Assembly (NCBI GenBank): GCA_964244495.1
Contig: CAXTIU010000001.1
Span: forward strand, 62,001-126,000
Direction of reading: 5' to 3'
Source: RH-AL1 sp964244495
Lineage (GTDB): Bacteria > Pseudomonadota > Alphaproteobacteria > Rhizobiales > Beijerinckiaceae
Length of the DNA: 64,000 nucleotides
Positions 16,994 through 25,317 of the stretch are shown here, piece by piece (the stretch's first letter is position 1; every line of letters begins with the position of its first letter). The notes below the pieces were generated by a model that was given only the letters and a program-made list of their open reading frames with translations, was not told the origin of the DNA and did no database searches. Position numbers and translations under genes: made by a program.

Positions 16994-18142
16994 ATGCGGG
17001 TAGCGATCGTCCATTATTGGCTCGTCGGGATGCGCGGCGGGGAGAAGGTGCTGGAGGAGCTGTGCCTCCTTTATCCGCAGGCGGACATCTTCACCCACGT
17101 CCACGATCCCGCGCGCACCAGCGCCGTCATCAACGCCCACCGCGTGACGACGACCTTCATAGCGCGGCTGCCGTTCGCCCGCCGGCTGTACCAGCGCTAC
17201 CTGCCGCTCATGCCCCTCGCGCTGGAGGAGCTCGACCTGACCGGCTACGACCTCGTTATCTCCAGCGAGGCGGGACCGGCCAAGGGGGTGATCACCCACC
17301 CCGACGCGATGCACGTCTGCTATTGTCACTCGCCGATGCGCTACCTGTGGGACCAGTACCACACCTATCGCGGCCGGGCGGGGCGGCTGACCCGCCTCGT
17401 CATGTCGCTGACCATGCCGGCGCTGCGCGCCTGGGACGTCGCCTCGGCGGCCCGCGTCGACCACTTCGTCGCCAACTCCCGCTTCATCGCGCGCCGGATC
17501 GCCAAGGCCTACCGCCGCGACAGCACGGTGATCTACCCCCCGGTCGACCTGGATGCCTTCGCCATCGCGCCGGCGCCGACGCGGGAGGCCTATCTCGCGA
17601 TCGGCCAGCTCGTGTCCTACAAGCGCTTCGACCTCGCGGTCGCCGCCTGCACCGCGCTCGGCCGCCGGTTGATCGTGGTCGGCACCGGCGTGGACGAGGC
17701 GCGCCTCAAGGCGATGGCCGGCCCCACGATCGAGTTCAAGGGCTGGGCCTCGAAGGACGAACTGCGCGAGATCACCGCCGACTGCCGCGCCCTCCTGTTC
17801 CCCGGCGAGGAGGATTTCGGCATCGTGCCGCTCGAAGCCATGGCCTCGGGCCGGCCGGTGATCGCCTACGGGTCCGGCGGCGCGCTCGACACGGTGGTGC
17901 CGGGCGAGACCGGCGTGTTCTTCACCACCCAGAGCACGGAGGCGCTGAGCGACGCCATCCGATCCTTCGAGGCGATCGAGGCCGGCTTCGACCCCGAACG
18001 GATCCGGCGGCACGCCAGCGGCTTCGGGCGCGAGGTGTTCCGTGCCAGGATGGGTGCCTTCATCGACGCTCGCATGGCAGCCGGCACGGGCGCGCGAGTC
18101 GGGATCGCCGCACCGCCTCCTTTCGCGGAGGCGGCGGCATGA
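16994..18142 (+). CDS. Glycosyltransferase family 4
   Basis: A 382-residue GT-B glycosyltransferase. It starts MRVAIVHYWLVGMRGGEKVL, the usual N-terminal donor/acceptor loop of exopolysaccharide GT4 enzymes, and has the C-terminal EX7E-type region FPGEEDFGIVPLEAMASGRPVIAYGSGGALDTV. The ATG is six bases after GAGGAG. It probably transfers a hexose from a nucleotide sugar to the lipid-linked repeat unit at the cytoplasmic membrane; donor and linkage are not readable. It is the first gene of a plus-strand operon and overlaps the next gene in ATGA. Confidence 0.95.
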   Translation: MRVAIVHYWLVGMRGGEKVLEELCLLYPQADIFTHVHDPARTSAVINAHRVTTTFIARLPFARRLYQRYLPLMPLALEELDLTGYDLVISSEAGPAKGVITHPDAMHVCYCHSPMRYLWDQYHTYRGRAGRLTRLVMSLTMPALRAWDVASAARVDHFVANSRFIARRIAKAYRRDSTVIYPPVDLDAFAIAPAPTREAYLAIGQLVSYKRFDLAVAACTALGRRLIVVGTGVDEARLKAMAGPTIEFKGWASKDELREITADCRALLFPGEEDFGIVPLEAMASGRPVIAYGSGGALDTVVPGETGVFFTTQSTEALSDAIRSFEAIEAGFDPERIRRHASGFGREVFRARMGAFIDARMAAGTGARVGIAAPPPFAEAAA

Positions 18143-19317
18143 CGGACCGACCCGCCCTGTGGACGATCAACGGCCGCTTCCTGGCGCAGCCGACCACTGG
18201 GGTGCAGCGCACCGCCGGTGAGATCACGCGCGCCATCGACCGGCGCCTCGCCGCCGACGAGGCCTTGGCGCGTCGGATCCGGGTCGAGCTCCTCGCGCCG
18301 GCCGATTGCGCCGCCCTGCCCCGCTTCGACGCCATCGCCGTCCGCCGCAGCCGACGCGGGCGGGGCTACGCCTGGGAGCAGTGCGTGCTGCCGGCGGCGG
18401 CGCGCGGCAGGGGCCTCATCAGCTTCGCCAACCTCGGGCCGCTCGCCCACCCCCGCCAGATCGTCTGCCTGCACGACGCCAACGTGTTCCTCGCGCCGGA
18501 CTCCTACTCGCGCGCGTTCCGGCTGGCCTATCGCGGGCTGCTCCCGCTGCTCGCCCGGCGCGCCGCCCGCGTCACCACCGTGTCCGCCTTCTCGGCGGCG
18601 ATGCTCGGTGCGTTCGGCGTCACCGGCCGGCAAGGCGTCCGAGGAAGGGACGCGCAGGTGATCGGCAACGGCCACGAGCACGCGCTGCGCTGGCATGCCG
18701 CCGCCTCCAGGTTCTCCGCGCCAGGCGCCTTCGCCCGCCCCTACGTCTTCGCGCTGGGAAGCCGCGCCGGGCACAAGGGGCTCGACCTGCTGCTCGGCCT
18801 CGCCCCGGCGCTCGACGCGCTGGGCGTCGACCTGGTCGTGTCAGGCGGCACGGCCGCCATTTTCACCGGGCGCGCGGTCAAGGAGGGCGGGAATGTCATC
18901 CCGGTCGGCTTCGTGTCCGACGACGACCTCGCCGCCCTGTTCGCCGGCGCGCTGTGCTTCGCCTTCCCCTCGCGCACGGAGGGGTTCGGCCTCCCGCTGC
19001 TGGAAGCCATGGTGCACGGCGCGCCGATCGTCGCCGCCGATGGCGCCAGCATGCCGGAGGTGTGCGGCGGCGCGGCGCTTTACGCGCCGGCCGACGATCC
19101 CGCCACGTGGCTCGCCCGGATCGCGAGGCTCGCCGGCGACCCGTCGCTGCGCGGGGACCTGCGCGAAAGGGGCCGCGCCCGCTACCCCCGTTTCTCGTGG
19201 GACGCCGGCGCCGACGCCTATCTCGAACTCGCGCTGAGCCTGGCGCCGGCCGGCGCGGCTCCGGCGGCCACCGCCTCCTCGGCCCCGCGGCGAACGGCTG
19301 CCCGTAGCCCGCGATGA
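18139..19317 (+). CDS. Glycosyltransferase family 4/1
   Basis: A 392-residue GT-B enzyme. The N-terminal half has TINGRFLAQPTTGVQRTAGE, typical of mannosyl- or rhamnosyltransferases that recognise a lipid-linked acceptor, and the C-terminal nucleotide-sugar site is FPSRTEGFGLPLLEAMVHGAPIVA. Translation is coupled to the previous glycosyltransferase by an ATGA overlap, and its own stop overlaps the polymerase start in the same way. The last 25 residues are Ala/Arg-rich and probably disordered. Confidence 0.95.
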   Translation: MTDRPALWTINGRFLAQPTTGVQRTAGEITRAIDRRLAADEALARRIRVELLAPADCAALPRFDAIAVRRSRRGRGYAWEQCVLPAAARGRGLISFANLGPLAHPRQIVCLHDANVFLAPDSYSRAFRLAYRGLLPLLARRAARVTTVSAFSAAMLGAFGVTGRQGVRGRDAQVIGNGHEHALRWHAAASRFSAPGAFARPYVFALGSRAGHKGLDLLLGLAPALDALGVDLVVSGGTAAIFTGRAVKEGGNVIPVGFVSDDDLAALFAGALCFAFPSRTEGFGLPLLEAMVHGAPIVAADGASMPEVCGGAALYAPADDPATWLARIARLAGDPSLRGDLRERGRARYPRFSWDAGADAYLELALSLAPAGAAPAATASSAPRRTAARSPR

Positions 19318-20762
19318 CGATCACGATCTTCGGGTTGCTCGTCGCCGCCCTCGGCGTCTGGTGCCAGTTCGGCCCCGTCCGGCGCACGATCGTCGCCATG
19401 TTCGGCCTGATCGTGCTCGCCGCCGTCTCCGCCTTGGATCTGCCGGCGCTCGGCGGAGCCTCGGTCACCCCCGCCAACTTCTTCCTGCTGTTCTTCCTGT
19501 TTCGCCTCGCGTCGACGCGCGACGGACTCGGCGCGCTCGCCGCCGAGGCCGGGCCGCGCCGCCCGCTGTTCCCCTTCCTCCTGCTCGTCCTGTGGATCTT
19601 CGGCTCGGCCCTGCTGCTGCCGCGTCTGTTCGACGGCGCCACGCAAGTGTTCTCGCTGGCGCGTTCGCTCGACACGGACACCGGTACGGTGCCCCTCCAT
19701 CCCACCAGCGGCAACATCTCGCAGGCGGTCTACGCCGCCGGTGGCCTCATGATGGCCTGCGCCACCGGCGCCTACGCCCGCAACCCCGGCGGCCGGGCGG
19801 CGCTGCTCACCGCGATCACGGTGCTGACGGGCGTGCACCTCGCCTTCGCGACCCTGGACGTGGTGACCGCGGCGACGCACACCGGCTTCATCCTCGACCT
19901 CGTCCACACCGCGAGCTACGCCTTCCTCACCGACGACGAGGTCGGCGGGCTGAAGCGGATCTCCGGCTCCTTCACGGAGGCGTCCGGCTTCGCGACCTTC
20001 TCGCTCACCCTGCTCGCGGTAAACCTCCCCCTCTTCGTGATGCGCGCGCGCCCGCGCTTCACCGGCCCGGCGAGCGTCCTGCTCGCCGGCTTCATCGTCC
20101 TCTCGACGTCGAGCGCGGGCTACGCCGGGCTCGGCGTGTTCGGCGCCGGCTTCCTGCTGTTCGCGCTCGCCGCCGGGGTGTTCCGGCGGCGGCGGCGCGT
20201 CGTCCTGATCACCGCCGCCGCCGCCGGCGCCGGGCTGTTCCTCGTCAGCCTCGTCATCCTCTTCCTGCCGGATGTCGCGGCGACCGCCGGCGCCGTGCTC
20301 GGCGAAAGCGTGTTCGACAAGGGCACCTCGGACTCGGCGATCGAGCGCGGCTCCTGGAACGCGCAGGCGTTGCAGGTGTTCGGCGACACCCGCTGGCTCG
20401 GTGCCGGCATCGGCAGCACGCGCGCCTCGAACTACGCCCTAGTGCTGCTCTCGAACCTCGGCGCGATCGGCCTCGCCCTGTTCGTCCTGCTGATGCTCCG
20501 CCTCACCTTTGGCCGGCTGTCCCCATCCGTGGTGGACGAGGACCGCGCGCTGGTCAGGGCCGCAAGGATCGGGATGGCCACGACGCTCGTGCCCAGCCTC
20601 CTCGTCGGCACGGTCTTCGACCTCGGCACCCTGTTCTACGGCCTGGCCGGGATCGCCGCCTCCGGCATCGCGACCTCGAGCGCCTCGCACGGCGTCGCGG
20701 CGCGGCGGGCCGGCGCGCGAACGGGGCACGGCCCTAACGCTTCCTTCAGGAGCCGCGCGTAG
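19314..20762 (+). CDS. O-antigen ligase/Wzy-like polysaccharide polymerase
   Basis: A 482-residue membrane protein with about 10-12 predicted helices and a large hydrophilic loop in the middle (about residues 115-145 and 190-225). A further soluble segment carries the GSWNAQALQVFGDTRWLGAG motif, typical of Wzy/WaaL-family proteins, where an Arg or His in the periplasmic loop acts in glycan transfer. In the Wzx/Wzy pathway it would join repeat units on the periplasmic side. Start overlaps the previous stop (ATGA). Co-location with Wzz and the glycosyltransferases supports polymerase over ligase, but sequence alone cannot separate them. Confidence 0.85.
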   Translation: MTITIFGLLVAALGVWCQFGPVRRTIVAMFGLIVLAAVSALDLPALGGASVTPANFFLLFFLFRLASTRDGLGALAAEAGPRRPLFPFLLLVLWIFGSALLLPRLFDGATQVFSLARSLDTDTGTVPLHPTSGNISQAVYAAGGLMMACATGAYARNPGGRAALLTAITVLTGVHLAFATLDVVTAATHTGFILDLVHTASYAFLTDDEVGGLKRISGSFTEASGFATFSLTLLAVNLPLFVMRARPRFTGPASVLLAGFIVLSTSSAGYAGLGVFGAGFLLFALAAGVFRRRRRVVLITAAAAGAGLFLVSLVILFLPDVAATAGAVLGESVFDKGTSDSAIERGSWNAQALQVFGDTRWLGAGIGSTRASNYALVLLSNLGAIGLALFVLLMLRLTFGRLSPSVVDEDRALVRAARIGMATTLVPSLLVGTVFDLGTLFYGLAGIAASGIATSSASHGVAARRAGARTGHGPNASFRSRA

Positions 20763-20796
20763 TCTGGCGGCGAACTCGCAAGGTGCTGACGTCGGC

Positions 20797-21684
20797 ATGA
20801 CACGGACCCTCACGCTAGCCATCGCGATCGCGACGACCGGCCGCGCGGCGACCCTCGCGGAGACGCTGAGGGAGGTGGCGCGCCAGACGCATCGGCCCGA
20901 CCACATCGCCATCTGCCCCGCGCAGGACGGCGACATCGACCACGAGGCCCTCGCCGACATCGGCCTTCCGATCCGCACAAGCCGGGGCGACAGGGGCGCC
21001 TCCGCACAGCGCAACGCGCTGCTGCGCGACATGCCCCCGGTCGACATCGTGCTGTTCCTCGACGACGACTTCTTCCTCGCGCCGGACTACCTCGCCGAAC
21101 TCGTCACCCTGTTCGCCGCGCACGAGGACGTGGCGCTCGCCACCGGCACCCTTCTCGCCGACGGGGCGAACGGCCCCGGCTTCACGCCGGGGCAAGCGAG
21201 GACGATGATCGCCGCCACGCCCGAGCGGCCGAGGGAGCGCCTGGAGCCGGTGTTCTGCGGCTACGGCTGCAACATGGCGGTGCGCTGGTCAGCGATCGCG
21301 GCGGACGGCCTGCGTTTCGACGAGAACCTGCCGCTCTACAGCTGGGCGGAGGATGTCGAGTATTCCCGCCAGGTGGCGCCCTACGGCCGGCTGGTGAGGA
21401 GCAACCGGCTGCGCGGCGTTCACCTCGCCACCAAGCGCGGCCGCACGTCGGGCCTGCGCTTCGGCTACTCGCAGGTGGCCAACCAGGTTTACCTCCGCCG
21501 CAAGGGGGTCATTTCCACTCGCCTCGCGGTCGTCTACGGCGGCCGCAACGTGCTGGCCAACATGCGCGGGCTGATCCGCTCGGAGGCCTACATCGACCGG
21601 CGCGGCCGCCTGCTCGGCAACGTCTACGGGTTGATCGACCTCATCCGCGGCAAGTCCTCGCCGCTGCGCATCCTCGACCTTTGA
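20797..21684 (+). CDS. Glycosyltransferase family 2
   Basis: A 295-residue GT-A enzyme. The N-terminal strand is LTLAIAIATTGRAATLAETL, the DXD-type metal site is FLDDDFFLAPDYL, and a C-terminal catalytic region includes YSWAEDVEYSRQV (ED acid motif). It lies 34 bases after the polymerase and is likely the last gene of the plus-strand polysaccharide operon. The middle segment PVFCGYGCNMAVRW is characteristic of the enzyme family acting on lipid-linked sugars. Donor sugar unknown. Confidence 0.93.
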   Translation: MTRTLTLAIAIATTGRAATLAETLREVARQTHRPDHIAICPAQDGDIDHEALADIGLPIRTSRGDRGASAQRNALLRDMPPVDIVLFLDDDFFLAPDYLAELVTLFAAHEDVALATGTLLADGANGPGFTPGQARTMIAATPERPRERLEPVFCGYGCNMAVRWSAIAADGLRFDENLPLYSWAEDVEYSRQVAPYGRLVRSNRLRGVHLATKRGRTSGLRFGYSQVANQVYLRRKGVISTRLAVVYGGRNVLANMRGLIRSEAYIDRRGRLLGNVYGLIDLIRGKSSPLRILDL

Positions 21685-21696
21685 GCGTGGCGACGA

Positions 21697-21720
21697 GGGG
21701 CGGGGCACCTGCCCCGCCCT
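21697..21720. terminator. Bidirectional hairpin between convergent glycosyltransferases
   Basis: A 10-bp perfect inverted repeat, GGGCGGGGCA and TGCCCCGCCC, is separated by two bases and sits exactly in the 36-base gap between two convergent genes. Only a very short T run follows on either strand, but position and strength suggest a shared transcription stop. Confidence 0.55.
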
Positions 21721-22626
21721 TCAAGCGAGGCGGCGCGGCGACGCGCGCGCCGGTGACCGCCCGGCCTCCGGCCGCGCCATCCGCCAACCCTCGTAGCGCC
21801 CGATGGCGACGGCCCGGTAATAGGCGCAGCGCCGCCGGTCGCCTCGCAACAAGGCGATGCCGGCGCGCATGAGCGGGCGGACGACCCAGGACGCGAGCGC
21901 GGACGAGGGATAGCCGTGCCGTCGCAGCACGTAGCCCAGGCCCCGCGCGTAGCCCCTGCCCTTGCGGAGCATGGCCGGCGCGGCGATGTCGAGTTCGGCG
22001 TGATGGCCGTAGACGCTTGGATCGAAGACGCACGCGGCGCCGGCCGCCAGCGCGCGCAGCATGATATCCTGGCCCTCGCAGGCCTGCCATGGCGTGGCGG
22101 CGCCGACGCCGATGCCGACGTCGTACCCGCCGACCGTGTCCAGCGCCGCGCGCTTGAAGAAGACGACCCATTCGATCCCGGTGATGAACACGTTGGAGCG
22201 GTCGATGGGCGTGGCCACCTTGGCGAAGCGGCCGTTGATGTCGCGCCCGGTCTCGTCGGCGGCGCGGCCGGCCAGCACGTCGGCGCCGCGCGCCTCCATC
22301 GTCGCCAGCGCGTGCGCGAGGACGTGCGGCGGATACCAGCAGTCGTCGTCGGGGAACAGAACGACGGACCCGCCCGCCCGCGCCAGGCCGCTGTTGCGCG
22401 CGCGACTCAGCCCGCTCTCACCCGGCGTACGCAGATGGGTGAGGGGGAACGACCAGCCCTCCCGCTCCGGTTCGCCGACGCGCGCGTCCGCGTTCTGGTC
22501 GACGACGATCACCTCGAACGAGCGGCAGGTTTGCGCCTCCAGGCTCGCGAACAGGGCTTCGAACGGCCTGGCCCGGCCGCGCGTGGCGACGACGAGCGAG
22601 AGGATCGGTTTGGTCGGTTCCGGCAT
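21721..22626 (-). CDS. Glycosyltransferase family 2
   Basis: A 301-residue GT-A glycosyltransferase. It begins with LSLVVATRGRARPFEALFAS and has the metal-binding site VVLFPDDDCWYPP (DDD) and a C-terminal CEGQDIMLRALAAG region with the general-base ED/GQD position. ESGLSRARNSGLA matches the nucleotide-sugar binding loop. It lies opposite the plus-strand polysaccharide operon and converges with its last gene, so it belongs to the same locus by position but is transcribed separately. Donor unknown. Confidence 0.93.
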   Translation of the reverse strand: MPEPTKPILSLVVATRGRARPFEALFASLEAQTCRSFEVIVVDQNADARVGEPEREGWSFPLTHLRTPGESGLSRARNSGLARAGGSVVLFPDDDCWYPPHVLAHALATMEARGADVLAGRAADETGRDINGRFAKVATPIDRSNVFITGIEWVVFFKRAALDTVGGYDVGIGVGAATPWQACEGQDIMLRALAAGAACVFDPSVYGHHAELDIAAPAMLRKGRGYARGLGYVLRRHGYPSSALASWVVRPLMRAGIALLRGDRRRCAYYRAVAIGRYEGWRMARPEAGRSPARASPRRLA

Positions 22627-22737
22627 GGGCGGCTCTCGGCGGTGAAGTTCCGCCAGGAGCGCACGGCCGGCCGCCCCAAGTCGTTAAGGCGCGTCGGCTT
22701 CCCGCGGCGATGCTTAAGCGAATCCTGCCGGCATCCC

Positions 22738-23217
22738 TCACATCCGCTTCTCCCAGCGCCCCTCCGCGCCCTGCTGCCAGTAGGCGAGCGCGAAGCCCTG
22801 GGCTTTCAGCCGCGACCATTGCCGCCTGGCGTCGGCGAGTTCGGCCTCGTCGCGCCCGTCAAACATCAGGACGACGCGCCGGTAGGGCGCCGTCGCCGGA
22901 TCGAGGCGGATCGCGGCGCCGCCGACGTGGAGGCGCATCGCCATCCCGACGGCCGCGTCGCCGGGCGTCGCGCCGTCGTCGGGAGCGTCCGTGAGCAGAA
23001 TCGGCTGCCGCTCGGCGGCCCTGTCGCGGATCGTGCCGTGCGGCAGGAAGCTTTCCGGCGCGTAGGTCCACAGCGCGTCGTCGAGCGCCTTGAGGCGAGC
23101 CTCGTCCGGCACCTCGACCACCACGCGCCAGCCCCGCGCGAGCGCTTTCTCCAGCACGGCCGGCAGCGCGGTGGCGAGGGGCTGCGTCGTGAGATGGTAG
23201 AACCAGACTTCCGTCAC
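22738..23217 (-). CDS. holC: DNA polymerase III subunit chi
   Basis: A 159-residue protein matching alphaproteobacterial HolC: N-terminal EVWFYHLTTQPLATALPAVLEKAL, central WTYAPESFLPHG and C-terminal RRVVLMFDGRDEAELADARRQW. Chi links the clamp-loader complex to SSB at the replication fork. It starts with GTG, 24 bases behind pepA on the same strand; the pepA-holC pair is a common arrangement in Hyphomicrobiales and suggests co-transcription. Confidence 0.95.
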   Translation of the reverse strand: MTEVWFYHLTTQPLATALPAVLEKALARGWRVVVEVPDEARLKALDDALWTYAPESFLPHGTIRDRAAERQPILLTDAPDDGATPGDAAVGMAMRLHVGGAAIRLDPATAPYRRVVLMFDGRDEAELADARRQWSRLKAQGFALAYWQQGAEGRWEKRM

Positions 23218-23241
23218 GTCGATAACCCGTCGCGCCGCCGG

Positions 23242-24918
23242 TCAGCGCGTCTCGTAATGGTCGGCGATGAGGCGGTCGAGCAGCCGCACGCCCCAGCCGG
23301 ACCCCCAGCTTTGGTTGATGTCGGTGCCGGGCGAGGCCATGCCGGTGCCGGCGATGTCGAGGTGCGCCCACGGCACGTCGTTGACGAAGCGTTTGATGAA
23401 ATGGGCCGCCGTGATCGACCCGGCGTGGCGGCCGCCAGTGTTCTTCATGTCGGCGAAGCGCGAGTCGATCAGCTTGTCGTAGCCGGGGGTGAGCGGCATG
23501 CGCCACACCTTCTCGCCGGTCGCGCGGCCGGCGGCCAGCAGCTGCTCGCTGAGCGCGTCGTCGTTGGAGAACAGGCCGGCGTGCTCCTGGCCGAGCGCGA
23601 CCAGGATCGCGCCGGTCAGCGTCGCGAGGTCGATCATGAAGCGGGGCTTGTACTTGTCCTGGACGTACCAGCACACGTCGGCGAGCACCAAGCGGCCTTC
23701 CGCGTCGGTGTTGATGATCTCGATCGTCTGGCCGGATAGCGAGGTGACGATGTCGCCGGGGCGCTGCGCCTCGGGGCCGGGCATGTTCTCGACCAGGCCG
23801 ATCGCGCCGATGACGTTGACCTTGGCGCGGCGACCGGCCAGCGCCTGCATCAGCCCGACGACGCAGGCGGCCCCCGCCATGTCGCCCTTCATGTCCTCCA
23901 TCCCGCCGGCCGGCTTGATGGAGATGCCGCCGGTGTCGAAGGTCACGCCCTTGCCGACGAAGGCGACCGGGCGGCCGGAAACCGCCGGGTCGCTCCGCTC
24001 CAGCGCATCAGCCCCCACGCCGTTCCATCGCATCACCACGAGGCGGGCCGGCCGGGCGGACCCCCGGCTGACGCCGAGGATCGCGCCCATGCCGAGTTCG
24101 CCCATCGCCGCCTCGTCGAGGATCTCCACGGAAACGCCCAACGCTTCCAGGGCCTTGGCGCGCTCGGCGAAGGTTTCGGGGTAGAGGACGTTGGCCGGCT
24201 CGTTGACGAGCGAGCGGGCGGTGAGGACGCCGACGGCGACCGCGTCGCGCTCGGCGACCAGCCCCTCCACCGCCGCGACGTCGGCCACCGCGATCGTCAC
24301 GGCCGTCGCGCCGCCCTCCTCGGGCTCGTCCTTCTTCTTCGTCTTGTAAAGGTCGAAGCGATAGTCGCGCAGCCGCAGCCCGAGGGCGAACTCCGCGACG
24401 GCGTGGACAGGGTCGACCACGCTCGGCGCGATCAAGCGCGGCAAGTCGAACAGCACGCTCGCCCTCGCCCCGCGCCCGATCTTGGCGGCGACGATCCCCC
24501 CGAGGTTCGCCGGCTCGAACGGCTTGGCCGCGTCGTCGCCTTTGCCGTGGGCCTCGCCGCCGGTGCCGACGACTAGGAGGCGGTCGGCGGAGAAGCCGGC
24601 GGGTGCGATGAGGTCCATCGTGGTGCCCGGCTTGCCCTTGAACTTGGCCGTGCCGGCCGCCTTCCCGACCAGGGCCAGGCCGGCATCGCCCAGGTAGGCC
24701 TTCGTCGCCTCGCCGAAGCCGAGCTGCCCGGCGCCGTCCGGCTTGGCGGCACCCGGCCCGGCGAACAGCACCACGACCTGCGCCGCCTCGACCCGCACCC
24801 CCTCGCCCTGCGCTCCCTCGGCCTGCGCTCCCTCGGCCTGCGCTCCCTGGCCGGCGCGCGTCATGTCCGCCTTCATCCCAGCCAGGGGGGCGTAATCGAT
24901 TCTGATGGACTCGGACAT
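23242..24918 (-). CDS. pepA: Leucyl aminopeptidase (M17)
   Basis: A 558-residue M17 cytosol aminopeptidase that removes N-terminal residues with two metal ions in a hexamer. The signature NTDAEGRLVLAD is near residue 405 and the metal/catalytic lysine lies in VGKGVTFDTGGISIKP. It is longer than usual (about 500) because the N-terminal domain has an extra low-complexity stretch, QAEGAQAEGAQGEGVRVEAA, encoded by a 15-base tandem repeat. The gene leads the pepA-holC pair and is divergent from lptG. Confidence 0.97.
   Translation of the reverse strand: MSESIRIDYAPLAGMKADMTRAGQGAQAEGAQAEGAQGEGVRVEAAQVVVLFAGPGAAKPDGAGQLGFGEATKAYLGDAGLALVGKAAGTAKFKGKPGTTMDLIAPAGFSADRLLVVGTGGEAHGKGDDAAKPFEPANLGGIVAAKIGRGARASVLFDLPRLIAPSVVDPVHAVAEFALGLRLRDYRFDLYKTKKKDEPEEGGATAVTIAVADVAAVEGLVAERDAVAVGVLTARSLVNEPANVLYPETFAERAKALEALGVSVEILDEAAMGELGMGAILGVSRGSARPARLVVMRWNGVGADALERSDPAVSGRPVAFVGKGVTFDTGGISIKPAGGMEDMKGDMAGAACVVGLMQALAGRRAKVNVIGAIGLVENMPGPEAQRPGDIVTSLSGQTIEIINTDAEGRLVLADVCWYVQDKYKPRFMIDLATLTGAILVALGQEHAGLFSNDDALSEQLLAAGRATGEKVWRMPLTPGYDKLIDSRFADMKNTGGRHAGSITAAHFIKRFVNDVPWAHLDIAGTGMASPGTDINQSWGSGWGVRLLDRLIADHYETR
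24808..24852 (-). repeat. 15-base tandem repeat inside pepA
   Basis: Three copies of CTGCGCTCCCTCGGC (the last with changes at its end) lie in frame in pepA and encode repeats of A-E-G-A-Q near residue 25. This is a slippage-prone expansion in the non-catalytic N-terminal domain. Confidence 0.85.
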
Positions 24919-25317
24919 CGGTTTCCTCTGAGGGCACGGCCTTACGGCGGCGCCTTTGCGGCCTTATGCGCGTCATCATGTGGAGTCAGGGTGATGGTGG
25001 CAAGAGGTCCCGCTGCGGCGCGGGGCCGACCCGTCCGCGGCGAGGCGGCCCTCAGCACGGCGCCGCGTGTTGCCGCCAAACACTAGGCCCCGGCCGCACG
25101 GGGCACTAAGCCTGGACTCCGATCCACGACTCGCCGAAAGGAGGCCGGGGACGAACCGAGTGACCTGTCGAATGAAGCCGCCCGAGTCCAAACGCGTCAA
25201 GTTCTCACGCGCCAAGCCCGCACGCGCCCGCTTCGATCCCGTCGCCGGGAACGTGGTCGGCCGCCGCCGCGTCCTCGCGCGAACGTTCGACGCCAAGCGT
25301 CTGCGATAAACCGAGCC
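24919..25317. other. Divergent pepA-lptG intergenic region with a doubtful basic ORF; lptF expected here is absent
   Basis: A 399-base gap holding both promoters. A 45-codon frame (ATG 25172 to stop 25309) encodes a Lys/Arg-rich peptide beginning MKPPESKRVKFSRAK that ends 8 bases before lptG. AAAGGAGG at 25137-25144 is too far from that ATG to support it well. It could be a leader ORF or chance. No remnant of lptF is visible. Confidence 0.4.
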
